From Cryptomeria japonica (Eukaryota; Streptophyta; Pinopsida; Cupressales; Cupressaceae), in the NCBI RefSeq assembly GCF_030272615.1, contig NC_081412.1:41378291-41442290 (forward strand): a stretch of 64,000 nucleotides of DNA, given 5' to 3'. Every line of letters starts with the position of its first letter. Position 1 is the first letter of the stretch. Made by a program: the position numbers and the translations under genes. Below the pieces are notes generated by a model. That model made no database searches. It worked only from the letters and a program-made list of their open reading frames with translations, and had not been told where the DNA came from. Positions 1-10,894 of the stretch are shown here, piece by piece.

Positions 1-74
1 AGTAGCTCAGTTCACATCAATCTAAAAATGAAAGATATTTAATGAATTCACTGGATTGATGCATCGCCAGCATC

Positions 75-161
75 TTATTTGATCTTGTGCAAGGGTACAA
101 CCCCTAATCTACCTCTGAGATATTCAAAGGTTGTCTTAGGCAAAGGTTTAGTGAATATATC
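75..161 (-). pseudogene. copia pol C-terminus (tail of RNase H region)
   Basis: On the minus strand this encodes the hallmark copia C-terminal motif DIFTKPLP followed by a short tail ending in LHKIK and a TAA at 75-77. The codon before it is cut by the Tat element's left LTR and resumes at 16,343. Bases 1-74 would be the short 3' untranslated part before the copia 3' LTR; nothing else is recognisable there. Confidence 0.88.
157..161. repeat. Target-site duplication ATATC of the Tat element (partner 16,338-16,342)
   Basis: ATATC directly precedes the left LTR and directly follows the right LTR (16,338-16,342). A 5-bp duplication is usual for LTR retrotransposons. Removing the element and one copy rejoins the copia motif ending in ADIFTKPL. 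Confidence 0.95.
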
Positions 162-920
162 TGTAGACACCCAAAATTGTCCAGTCTAATTAAATAAATA
201 TCTAAGCCTAATTCTTCTATTAATTAAATAAATCTTTATTTATTTAATTAATTCATTTATCCTCTTCTAGCCTTATTTCTCATTTAAATAAATACATTTA
301 TTTATTTAAATTATCCCTTTCCTAAATTAAATAAATATTTTATTTATTTAATTGTCCCACTTCTTCTATTTATTAAATAAATCTTTATTTATTTAATTAA
401 TTCATTAGTCTTTTCTACACATGACACATGTCATTCATCTCTTAATTCCTACACTACCTACCTCTTTCATTATTTTGGTATTTCTTTTACCTACCCTCTA
501 ATCTTAGCCGACCTCTCTTTTTACACCTCTCAATCTTATCCCTCCATTTCATATTGTGTCTTCTATTTAAGGAGATGCTTCCTTCATTGCCAAACCCTAA
601 TCACTCATGCTAATGATCATTTTTTACTACACTACGATCCTACTTGCAACCACATTCCATTCTTTGCTGAGCTCTTGTGCATATAAAAATCTAAGAGCAA
701 ATATATCAAGCAAGATCAATGGAGATAGGAAGAATGAAGATCAAAACCCTATTGGACATGTGATGGTATAATCTTTGTGATTTTGTTTTATTTTGCATTG
801 TCTTAGGTAATCTTCATATGTTATGGTGGATCTTTATTGATTGTTAGGCTAGGGTTTTGTGGTTGGATTCATTTAGCCTTTCAATATTTTTATTATTGTT
901 ATCCATTTTCACCATATACA
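162..920 (+). repeat. 5' LTR of Tat element
   Basis: It begins TGTAGACACC and ends ACCATATACA, and matches 15,562-16,337. It lacks 17 bases present in the 3' LTR, namely the second arm of the first of five AT palindromes (a TTAAATAAAT arm and an ATTTATTTAA arm around a 3-5 nt centre). The other four lie near 219-252, 281-311, 322-352 and 370-402. Confidence 0.96.
563..572 (+). promoter_or_regulatory. Probable TATA-type box of the Tat LTR
   Basis: CTATTTAAGG stands in a GC-richer pyrimidine stretch downstream of the AT palindromes, a plausible U3 promoter position with transcription starting around 595-605. It is conserved in the 3' LTR. Position and composition are the only evidence. Confidence 0.45.
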
Positions 921-923
921 TTT

Positions 924-941
924 TGGCACGCCCGGTGGGAC
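924..941 (+). other. Primer binding site of Tat element
   Basis: TGGCACGCCCGGTGGGAC begins three bases after the LTR end. The leading TGG complements the CCA end of a tRNA and the GC-rich stretch fits an acceptor/T stem. It is not the Met-initiator site TGGTATCAGAGC used by other elements in this window. I could not name the tRNA with confidence. Confidence 0.75.
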
Positions 942-1035
942 TCTTGTCCCTTTTGCATTTAACCTTTTTGTTGCAGATTTTACGTTTTTGAAGTTGCAGA
1001 TCGGACATTTTTTCGACGACATTTTAGGTTTTTCC

Positions 1036-1290
1036 ACGTCTGCGAACTTTCGGATCGCGTCTCTGAGTTTCAGGAGCGTCTGTGGAATCTAGAATCGCGT
1101 CTGTGTTTTCAATAAATTTTATTTTGCAGATTTCAGACAAGGGCGTATGTGTTTCAGAAACGCGTCTGTGTTATTTCTGCCCGCATCTGTGTCAGAGAAG
1201 GGCGTCTGTGATTTTTGGCTGCGTCTGTGCATCACAGAACCGCGTCTGTGTCATACAGACGCATCTGTGTCTGGGGTAACAGCGTCTGTG
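1036..1290 (+). repeat. Iteron array I: GCGTCTGTG every ~20 bp
   Basis: Exact or one-mismatch copies of GCGTCTGTG start at 1,076, 1,097, 1,143 (variant), 1,162, 1,183, 1,202, 1,221, 1,242, 1,261 and 1,282, with weaker copies from 1,036. Steps are 19-21 bp. The 10-12 bp between copies vary, often carrying CAGA so that short CAGA...TCTG hairpins are possible. Confidence 0.9.
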
Positions 1291-2507
1291 TTTTTGACTG
1301 TTTTGAAATTTTAAAATTTTCATTGATTCGGTTTTCGGATTTTTGCACTTAGGGTTTTTAGATCTGGTTTATTTTGGACTAACCCTGTCAGATCTAGCTA
1401 ACTAAGTTTGTGCAGCTTGTTTTGGAAGCAAAAACATTTTTGTTGAAGACCCCTCTTTCACAAAGTCTTTTGGGTTTCTAAAATTTACCTAACTTGTGTG
1501 CTTGCAGGAAGGGGTGATCATTTGAAACAACCCAAACTACTAACAAATTTTGTTGCAGGTCCTTGGCTAGGGTTTTGAAACTTTGTTGTGTGCCTTGTTT
1601 TCATAGATTAGCAAACACTTCCATTGGTGCACTAAAATTGAATCATTGTCTTTTGTGTCTTGAGCAATAGGCTCTTTTTGTTTAATCTTTAGAGGGTCTG
1701 TCTTCCCGTGTGGTCATTAAGACTACTAGTGAGAAGAGAACGACCCAAGTGGTAGAAAAAGAAAAGCCATCTTCTTCCAAACAACTATAAATAAATGTAT
1801 TCATGGTGAAAACTATGAATAACATGTGTTGATTAGTTCATACCGACACTATGTCTCCCCATAAACCCGTTTGATCAAATTTATTTGATCATTTGTAGGG
1901 CGTAACCCCTACCGGCTAGGAGCCTTCTGTATTTACAGAGCCGAAAGTGCCGCATGTATGGCCACACGAGCGGATGCCCTTACTAGCACCTTTTTGTTTT
2001 AGAAGCCCAAATCCTTCTAGTTGTTGAGGCAGGAGGTCAGACCTTTGGTAGCAGCCCACACACATACGGTTCTTAGTAGAGATACAAAGTTCGCCAATGG
2101 GGAGTTTTCATGGGGACTGATGCTTGGCTAACCCGAGAAGTGAGTGCCGAGGGTGGAGCCAGTGAGGTCAAGCATCTAAGTATCCGCTCTGAATAGCATA
2201 GCCTCGGGGGTAAAACCCTATGTGGGATCAACAACTATTGTCTTGGCCAGCCATAAGAATTGTGCTTGTCTTATGTTAAACATTCAAACAGTCAAGACCA
2301 AACAACAAAACATTGTGTCTTTTGTGTTTTCAAGGGTATGCAAAACATTTTACATCAAACAACACACTTTTGGAGTCTAAACACTTGCAAACATTGAGTC
2401 CTCATCAACATCGTGTCCTCTTGTCATGAAAAACGGTCAAACAGTCGGAGTTGGTCACAACAAGACAACTTCACAGATTGGAAAAATTGCATGAAGTTTA
2501 TAGAAAC

Positions 2508-2656
2508 GCGTCTGTGTCTGTTCTAACCGCGTCTGAGTAATCTAAGCGCGTCTGTGAAGGGTATAATAGCATCTGTGTTTCTAGCAGCGTCTGTGTAGAA
2601 CAGAGACACGTCTGTGTCTGGGAATCGTGTCTGTGAAGTATACAGAAGCGTCTGTG
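2508..2656 (+). repeat. Iteron array II: GCGTCTGTG every ~20 bp
   Basis: Eight copies start at 2,508, 2,529, 2,548, 2,569, 2,587, 2,608, 2,627 and 2,648, with steps of 21, 19, 21, 18, 21, 19 and 21. Motif and spacing match array I, 1.2 kb upstream in the same leader. Confidence 0.9.
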
Positions 2657-3149
2657 TCCAGAATTGAAAATTTTTACAGTCCAGCAAACAAAAGAAATCA
2701 GTTTCGGAATACTTGAGCTTCCTAGGTTGTTTCTTCAGGTTTCATCTAGCATTCAACCTGTCTTTGGGTCTCATACAGTCCATCATTGCTTCACATCTCA
2801 TTTTACATTCATACTTGTCTAAACTTGAGTCAAAAAGTCACTTGCTTGTCCTCATCCTACTTTGTCAACATACTACATACAACTACACTTTGCTAAGTGG
2901 TCCCTCATCAAGGTTTCTTACCTTTGGGTCTCATTTGGTCTTACTTAGAGTCAAGGTCAACTTACCTCATCAAGAGAAACTATCATCTCTTTGGAAGTCA
3001 CACCTACTCTACTACATACATACTTGGTCTTACACTTTGGACATTGCAAGTACACCTCAAGATTCATTTACACTCCATACAACTCTTGGTCTTCCATACT
3101 CTCTTCAATTTTCATCTAGTCTCTCACATCTTGGTCAAACACCTAGTTC

Positions 3150-5705
3150 ATGGTTGAAACCCGTCTTCAAAAATCTAGGAGAAAAGCTAAAGAAGCTCAA
3201 GAATCCGCAAACATCAGTTCTTATGAGTATGATAACGATTTATTTTTCAATCCTGAGCACACTACATTGCCTGACATGGATGTTTATAGAAACAATCCCA
3301 ATGTGGAAAACACAGACACTACAAACAACAATGCTACACACAATGACAATGTGGACAACTTTTCAATACAATCAGCAGATGTAGAAGAATCCATAATGAA
3401 TCCCCATTTCAATAGATTGGTTGAAGAAATAATGAGGAGGGATCGACAATACTTCTTACACATGATGGCACAAAGTGGAGCTAAAATACCTCATGACTTT
3501 GACATGTCTCAACTTATGGAAAACCGACCCTCGCAACAAACTCACGCCAACATGGATCAAAGGAGACCTAATAGTGGAGGAAATAGAGGACCGCATATGG
3601 TACCTGAATCACCATCAGCTTTGCTTCAAAAACCAGAAGTCCCACATACACATGGTCAAACGTATGATACTTACCTTCGAAGACCATTATGGAAGCCTTA
3701 TGCAAATAAATATGCTCAATCACATGCTCAAGCTATAGATCAATCAAAACAAGTGGACATTCAAAGGCATGCTCAAAATTTGGACACAAGGAAACCTCAT
3801 GTCAAATTTGGGGGCAACACATTAGAACATGACATGCCTATAGAATATGGTATATATGCACAAAATAGATATGGGGTTCCTCAACATGAAGCTATACCAA
3901 GTGCTCCCTATATGCCGCATCAATATAGACCTCCTCCATATGAACGTGTCTATGATCAATATCATCCATACATGCAACAAGCTCCTCCTCAAATTGGTGT
4001 CTCAAACATGGGGTATGCTACAAGAAATCGATCGCCACCTAAGAGCAATTTGGAGCAACAAATCAGAGATTTACAAAAGAAAATGGAGGACATGAGTACA
4101 CCAAAACCAACATACACTATGAGAGACATATGTCCTTATCCATTTGATAAGAGCATTCCAATGCCTCCATTTCCTGCACACTTTGTGACACCAAAGTTTG
4201 ACAAGTATAGAGGAAAAGGAGACCCCAAGGCACACATACAATAATTTTTCACAGCTTGCATTGAGGTAGCGGCAGAAGAAACATATTTGATGAGGTTGTT
4301 CCCACAGAGCTTAGGCGATCAAGCTATGGAATGGTTCTCTCAATTACCTCCTGGTATTAAGTCATGGGGTGACTTAGCAGAGGCATTTATTCAGCATTTC
4401 TCCTACAATATAGAAACAGATATCTCAGTCACTACTTTATGCAATACTAAGCAAAAAGAGGGAGAATCTTTTGCGTCATTTTTACTAAGATGGAGAAATC
4501 TAGCTAGCAAATGCTCTTGCGAAATCCCACAGAAACAAATGGTAGAAATGTTCACTCAAAATGTTAACAAGGATATTGGCTATGATCTAAGGAAAGCTTG
4601 TTTGTCCACCTTCAAGGATGTTATTGAAAAGGGCTTAGCAACAGAAAAGGTCTTAATTGAACAAGGAGTCATTAAGATATTCAAAGAAAACAAAGATGAC
4701 TTTAAAGGAAAAGACAAGCCAAGATTTTGGAATAAAAACAAGAACACAGTCAATGATGGTGTTGTTGATGCCAATACAGTGCGACCCAAATTCATCTTTT
4801 CAGGATCAAGTTCTACAAACAATCAAGTGAATACTCAAACAACTTCTAGACCACGAAGGAAGTACACCCCATTGGGAGAACCACTTGAATCAGTCTTCAA
4901 AAAGCTTGTGGCAAACAAAGTGATCACAGTTCTAGATTTTCCTCCATATGAACCAAAGGTCAAACCAAATTGGTGGAATGATGATGAGTATTGTGAATTT
5001 CATAAGAGCAAGGGTCATAAGACAAGAAATTGTCATCGACTAAAGAACATTGTGCAAGATCTCATTGATAGAGGTGATATTGAGATTGAGGGACACTCAT
5101 CCAATCAAGAACATGAGATGTTTAAGGAACCATTCCCAAAGCACGACAAAGGAAAAGCCAAAGTCACAGATGATCAAGCCAACTATACTAGAGCACCTTA
5201 TAACTATGGCTCAACTATCAATCACATCTCGATGGACAATCATATCTCTACTATTACCATCAAGAACAAAAACCCTGAGAATCCTCCTCAGAGACCCAAG
5301 ATTGTCCTAAGAGGTGTTGGATCTTCTTCTGAACCTACCTCTGAATGTCATGTTACAACTCGCCGAGGTAAAATTACGTTGCCAGGTGCCTCTACTAAAA
5401 ATACTAATCCTTCATCAACCAAGCCTGAGTATGACCTTGTAGAACAGTTAGGGAAGACACCCGCGCTCATCTCCATCCTTGAGCTCTTACGCATATCCCC
5501 CGCTCATAAAGCTATTCTTGACAAAATCTTGAGAGACACTGTTGTTCCTACTGATCTGAACATGGACCAGTTTCAAGCCATGGTGGGATACCTTTCCGTT
5601 CCACATTCCCTTACATTCACAGAAGCCGATGACGCTTCCGTAAGTCAGCCTCATAATGCACCTTTACACGTTGAAGCTTTCATACACAAACATCGAATAA
5701 AGTGA
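3150..5705 (+). pseudogene. gag: Tat gag (capsid/nucleocapsid), two nonsense codons
   Basis: The frame starts at ATG 3,150 with a charged N-terminus and a long Gln/Asn/Pro-rich region, then the retrotransposon Gag core (LMRLFPQSLGDQAMEWF, then WGDLAEAFIQHF) and a zinc-knuckle-like segment (YCEFHKSKGHKTRNCH) near 4,990-5,040. Gag packages the RNA into a cytoplasmic particle. One frame (frame 3) runs throughout but is closed by TAA at 4,242-4,244, just before the conserved Gag core, and by TGA at 5,703-5,705, exactly before the protease. The second is readily explained by CGA to TGA. Confidence 0.9.
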
Positions 5706-6445
5706 GTCCTGATAGATGGAGGAGTAGGTCTAAACATTTGTACATTGAGCACCATTAAACAATTGGGATATTCTGATAAAGTTGTGAATTCAACAAATCA
5801 AATCACCATCAAGGCATATGATGATGAAGAGCGTTCATCCAAGGGCACAGTCACCTTACCTCTAAGAATTGGGTCAGTCACAAAGGATGTGGTTTGTCAA
5901 GTCCTAGATCTGGATCTCACATACAACATATTGCTAGGACGTCCTTGGATTCATGAAATGAGGGCAGTCCCATCGACATATCACCAATGCATTAAGTTTC
6001 CTCATAATGGAGTCGAGGTAACAGTTAATGGTGATCCTAATCCGTTCATATATTGCAATAACCTGAGATCACATACTGAAACCATCATTCCCAGTAATCG
6101 TAAGGCTGCTCCTTCTTCGGCATACATTGACCCTGAGTCTTTGAAGCCCTCGACATCAAAACAAGGTGAACTTAAAGGCAAATTTCAAGACAAAGGCATG
6201 GGAGAATACACTTTAAATCAGACCATGTATTTATGACAAGTCATGAGCTCTCCAAAAGAGTATGGAAGGCCACATCCTAACAAGCAAATATCCATCATGA
6301 TACTCAAATGGGATCCTACTATCTTCCAAAGATGGGGCGAACTAGAAGAGGAAGATTTATACAAAATGCTCTATAAAGACATTGAAGATGACACACAAGA
6401 TCAGATCAATATGGCAAAGGCTTCAAGATTCTACAAAAATTCAGG
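5706..6445 (+). pseudogene. Tat aspartic protease region
   Basis: It follows gag in the same frame. The active-site segment VLIDGGVGLNIC is at its start (Asp-Gly-Gly is used by many plant gypsy proteases) and the flap/closing motif ILLGRPWI is at about 5,930-5,950. It would cleave the Gag-Pol polyprotein. TGA at 6,234-6,236 closes the frame, again consistent with CGA to TGA. At about 6,445 the frame changes by one base. Confidence 0.85.
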
Positions 6446-7486
6446 TATGATGGAAAAAGCCCTCTTGGGTTACGCAAAGAAGGCGTCATGGAGCCCTTAC
6501 AACCTAAATTGACTGTAAAAAGGGAACGCTCAAAGGGACTTGGTTTTCTGACTTCCAAGATTCACACTAAAAGGACAGAAGAGGCATCACAAATCAAAGT
6601 TGCCAAAGTTCAATAAGAGGACTACTATTCCACAGATTCCAACGAATGGGAATGGGGTTCAGACAAATCCTCCAGTGACTATGAGCTCACCAAGACATTC
6701 AGAGAGCCAGATGAACCCACAGAAGAAGAGGAATTTTATAAAAAGTTCAGAGTTGGTCAAGAAACAACCCATAAGGATTGCACACAGTCTTCATTTCAAG
6801 GTCTGAGGTCAAAATCACATAGGATGAGGACACCTGTCCCAGAAGGCGCTACTAGTGACGACAATTTGGATTCACTTGCGATCGAAACTGATGAGGAGAG
6901 TGCCATCGATGACCTCGACGATTGCCTCGATATACCCGAATATAACCACATCTTCACTCTTAGCCCCGCAAACTCCGAAAACATTAAAGGCCTTCCCCTT
7001 GTTCACCACCAACTCATTGGCTGGGATTATGAAGGACCAGCACAATTTGACACATTTCAAAATGACGAAGCTATTATTGACTATCTTGGCATACGAGATG
7101 ATCTTCCCCTTGGGGACCACAAAGCAGGATACATCATAGAACTCAACAACATGGCATATTTTGGTGAGGGTGTCGGACCTTCCAGTCGCAAAAATGTGAA
7201 AATAAGAACAAATCAAGGGTCTTATGGCGAAAACCACACTGTGGCGCTATCTGATCCCAAAAAAGTAAAAAGAAAGGACGTATCTGAGGGCGAAAACCTC
7301 TCTGAGGCACCCGAAGATGGAAGGCTCGACATTCTCCCAGCATCATATGAGGAAAAGTCATCCATGTTGGTAGAGGAGACTATCAAAACAAACATTGGTA
7401 CAGAAGAGGTTCCACACAATATATTCATGGCTCAATCATTGACAGAGTCTGAAAGGTCAAAATTCATAAGCTTCTTCAAAGAATGA
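6446..7486 (+). pseudogene. G-patch-like segment and linker between protease and RT
   Basis: From 6,446 the meaningful reading is frame 2. A glycine-spaced segment ending in SKGLGF resembles the G-patch found between protease and RT in some plant gypsy elements. Upstream coding is in frame 3, so one base seems lost near 6,444-6,446; alternatively the join is a natural frameshift or a removed intron, as reported for Ogre-type elements. An acidic linker rich in Asp and Glu follows. Stops: TAA at 6,614-6,616 and TGA at 7,484-7,486. Confidence 0.65.
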
Positions 7487-9300
7487 CAAATCAACTTTGC
7501 ATGGTCATATGCTGATATGCCTGGACTAGATCCGGATTTGGTAATGCATCATTTGATAGTCAAACCGGGGGCAAAGCCAGTGAAACAAAAATTAAAGAAA
7601 ATGCATCCACAAGTGGCATTACTAGTCAAAGCAGAGCTGGAGAAATTATTGGATGTCGGATTCATACGCCCAATTGATTATCCCGAATGGATCTCCAATT
7701 TAGTACCTGTCAGTAAACCAGATCGCAGCATTAGAATATGTACAGATTTCAGAGACATCAACAAAGCTTGTCCGAAAGATGACTTCCCATTACCAAATAT
7801 TGACTTGATCGTTGATCTCACAGCAGGTCACAAAATGTTATCTTTAATGGATGGATTTTCTGGTTATAATCAAATCAGGATTGCACCCGAGGATCAACAC
7901 AAAACATCATTCACTTGTCCGTGGGGAACTTTCTATTGGAATGTCATGCCCTTTGGGCTGAAAAATGCAGGCGCTACATATCAAAGAGCAATGACCACTA
8001 TCTTTCATGATCTCATGCACATAACCGTGGAAGATTATGTTGATGATCTCTTAAGAAAATCAATAGATAGAGATACACATTTGGACATACTTTCAGTCGT
8101 CTTTGATCGGTTGGAAAAATACAAAGTAAGATTAAACCCCAAGAAATGTGTCTTTGGAGTAACCTCCGGGAAGCTCCTAGGATTCATTGTGTCTAAAAGA
8201 GGAATCAAAGCCGATCCAGCAAAAGTCAAGGCTATCTTGGATATGCCGCCACCCAGAAATATCAGTCAACTTCGATCCTTACAAGGGAGACTCCAGTCTA
8301 TACGAAGATTCATAGCACAACTTGCAGATAAGTGTAATCCTTTCCAACACCTCCTACATAAAAATATCAAGTTCAAATGGGATGATAACTATCAACAAGC
8401 TTTTCAGACGCTCAAAGATTATCTTTTGAATCCGCGAGTTTTGATGCCACCAATTCCAGATCAGCCTTTGTTACTATACATATTAGCTACTCCAACAACA
8501 TTGGGGGCACTCCTAGCACAACAAATAGCTGACGGCAAGGAAAAAGCAGTATACTATATCAGTTGCACATTGGTGGGATATGAGCTAAACTACACACCAA
8601 TCGAGCGTGCATGTCTCGCTGTGGTCTTTGCTTCACAGAAATTATGACATTATATGCTCACTCATAAGACTAAGTTGATTGCAAGAATTGATCCATTAAA
8701 ATATCTTCTCAACAAAGCTACACTTACTGGGCGACTGGCCAAATGGGTAATGATCCTTAATGAATTCGACATCGAGTATGTAGACAGAAAAACAATAAAA
8801 GGACAAGCAATCGCAGATCAATTAGCAGATGCTCCCATGATAGATGATGTTCCTCTAAATTCAGAATTTTCAGATGAATCCATTTTAACAATATCACATG
8901 CAAAGCCATGGCAACTATACTTTGACGGTTCATACACACAACATGGGGCAGGAGCTGGTGTTCTCTTTATAACTCCTCAAGGTGATTCTATACCAAAATC
9001 ATACCGCTTATCATTTCCTTGCACTAACAATATAGCGGAATATGAGGCATTAACAACTGGATTAAGAATTGCAGTTCAGTGGAAGATCCAAGAAATTCGT
9101 GTTTTTGGGGATTCTCAACTTGTCATCTGTCAAGCAACTGATGATTACCAAACAAAAGATGAAAAATTAATGCCTTATAAGCAACTGGTAGATGATTTGA
9201 AACAGCACTTCACAAAGATAGATTTTGAGCAGATACCAAGAGAGCAGAATCGTGCTACAGATGCCATGGCTACAATTGCTTCACTAATTGATCTACCTCA
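7487..9300 (+). pseudogene. pol: Tat reverse transcriptase, RNase H and second (archaeal-type) RNase H
   Basis: RT copies the RNA genome into DNA in the particle and RNase H removes the RNA strand. RT motifs in order: ICTDFRDINKACPKD, SLMDGFSGYNQI, MPFGLKNAGATYQR and the catalytic YVDD (8,036-8,047), intact. The gypsy RNase H (GALLAQ, YYIS, ELNYTPIE) ends at TGA 8,645-8,647 (CGA to TGA). A second RNase H follows: YFDGSYTQHG, NNIAEYEALTTGL, VFGDSQLVICQ and a final Asp in NRATDAMA, so its acidic residues look complete. All is in frame 2. The second RNase H places the element in the Tat clade. Confidence 0.93.
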
Positions 9301-10657
9301 AAATGAAACCTGCTATGAGTTCCTGGTAGACAACCTATTGGTTCCTTCATATGAGATCACTCCTACTGAAATGATATGCATTGTTGGTCCCAAATCCCAG
9401 TTATATGGTTCCATATTCACATATCTTCGTGACAATATCTTACCTCCTGATCTATCAAATAACCAACGCCACACTTTCATTCGCCAATCCTCTCGATATG
9501 TCATTCTAGCTGATATCCTATACCGACGAGGTCTAGATGGTACTCTTCTTAGATGTTTAGAAAGCGACGAAGCTCAGATTGTGTTACGTGAAGTGCACAA
9601 AGGGATATGTGGTCCGCATGCTAGTGGTCCTACCTTGGCCAAGAAACTCATCAAGACTGGATATTACTGGCCCAATATGGAAAAAGACTCATATCAGTTT
9701 GTCAAGAAATGTAAGCAATGTCAAATTCATGGAGACCTCATACATGCACCAGCACAAGAGCTACAACCACTTGCGTCTCCTTGGCCCTTTTGTCAGTGGG
9801 GACTTGATCTCATAGGCAAGATTCACCCTCCTTCTTCCAATGGTCATAAATTCATTATCACAGCCACAGAGTATTTCACAAAGTGGATTGAAGCCGTGTC
9901 TCTCACACAAGTCACTGGGAAACAAATTGCTACTTTCATCCTTAACTATATCATTTGCCGATATGGTATTCCTAATTCCATTATTACTGATAACGGACGT
10001 CCCTTCAAAAATCAGGATGTTCATGAACTCTGTGACCGCTTCCATATTTCCCATCATTTCTCCACACCATATTATCCCCAGGGTAATGGCCAAGCTAAGG
10101 CGTCTAATAAAACAATTCTTAAAATCCTCAAAAAGACAGTTGACGATGCTGACCATAACTAGCATATCCAACTCAATCCTGCACTTTGGCCCTACCGCAC
10201 AAATGTCTGCACACCTACAGGAGCTACACCCTACTCACTTGTCTATGGGGCTGAAGCCATCTTGCCTATTGAGGTCGAGTTACCTTCTTTACGGGTCTCT
10301 TTGCAAAACATCATCAATGATGAAGATTACAGGGTCTCTCGCTTACAAGAACTAGAACTGTTGGATGAACGGAGACAAACTGCTTTTAATCATCTCAAGG
10401 CTTACCAACAACGAATGAGTCACAGCTACAATCACAAAGTCAAGCCTCGCACATTTGAGGTAGGGGACTTAGTTCTCAGAGAAAATCCTAAGAATCAGCA
10501 AGACAGAGAGAAGAAGGGCAAGTTCGAACCAAACTGGCTTGGTCCTTACATCATTACAGCAGCCTATGGATCTGGTGCATATCAGCTCTCCACTACACAA
10601 GGTGAACCTTTGAAGGATCCTATCAACAGCATGCACCTTCGCCGGTTCTACACATAG
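9301..10657 (+). pseudogene. Tat integrase, catalytic Glu replaced by Lys
   Basis: Integrase inserts the cDNA into the nuclear genome. The HHCC zinc finger is visible (VHKGICGPHASG ... CKQCQIHGD, ~9,590-9,725), then the core with first Asp in QWGLDLIG and second Asp in ITDNGRPF. The third catalytic position, normally Glu in GQAExSNK, is Lys (AAG at 10,097-10,099), so the enzyme should be inactive. TAG at 10,160-10,162 replaces a likely Trp codon. The C-terminal module has WLGPYII, and the natural stop is TAG at 10,655-10,657. Confidence 0.92.
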
Positions 10658-10746
10658 CTCTTTGGGATATCCTAATTCAAAAATACAAACAAAAATCAAA
10701 AAATTTCAAAAATACAAAAAAATTATAAAACAAAAAATTGTTACTT

Positions 10747-10894
10747 GGTGAAAACCTGGCAAACAGGCGCCTTGTGACACAAAAAAAAATTGAAAAATCC
10801 AAAAAAATAAAGAGAAATAATTTCGTCCAACGGTGAAAACCACTTCGGTGGCGCCCTGGGCAAGTACCATGGTGAAAACTGGGTCACCAGTGCC
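10747..10894 (+). other. Triplet of GGTGAAAA hairpins with covarying stems
   Basis: Three copies of GGTGAAAA are each followed at once by a 4-bp hairpin and then YGCC: stem CCTG/CAGG with loop GCAAA (10,747-10,771), stem CCAC/GTGG with loop TTCG (10,832-10,855), stem CTGG/CCAG with loop GTCA (10,871-10,894). The stems differ in sequence but keep pairing, which suggests selection on RNA structure just 3' of pol. Confidence 0.75.

Larger units (their letters stand above)
942..3149 (+). other. Long untranslated leader of Tat element
   Basis: About 2.2 kb separates the primer site from gag. It contains two arrays of a 9-bp motif (separate entries), a GC-richer block at 1,690-2,250 and a pyrimidine-rich low-complexity stretch at 2,700-3,149. 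A 223-codon open frame at 2,713-3,384 has no recognisable domain, overlaps gag in another frame and has low-complexity composition; I take it as chance. Confidence 0.7.

Noticed and set aside
1082-1279. 65-codon frame with repeated CVC words
   Set aside because: It is a translation of the GCGTCTGTG iteron array in an untranslated leader.
1036-1290. CRISPR-like regular short repeats with variable spacers
   Set aside because: The repeats are only 9 bp and degenerate, spacers are ~11 bp, and the context is a plant retrotransposon.
2713-3384. 223-codon frame before gag
   Set aside because: Low-complexity pyrimidine-rich sequence, overlaps gag in another frame, no domain.
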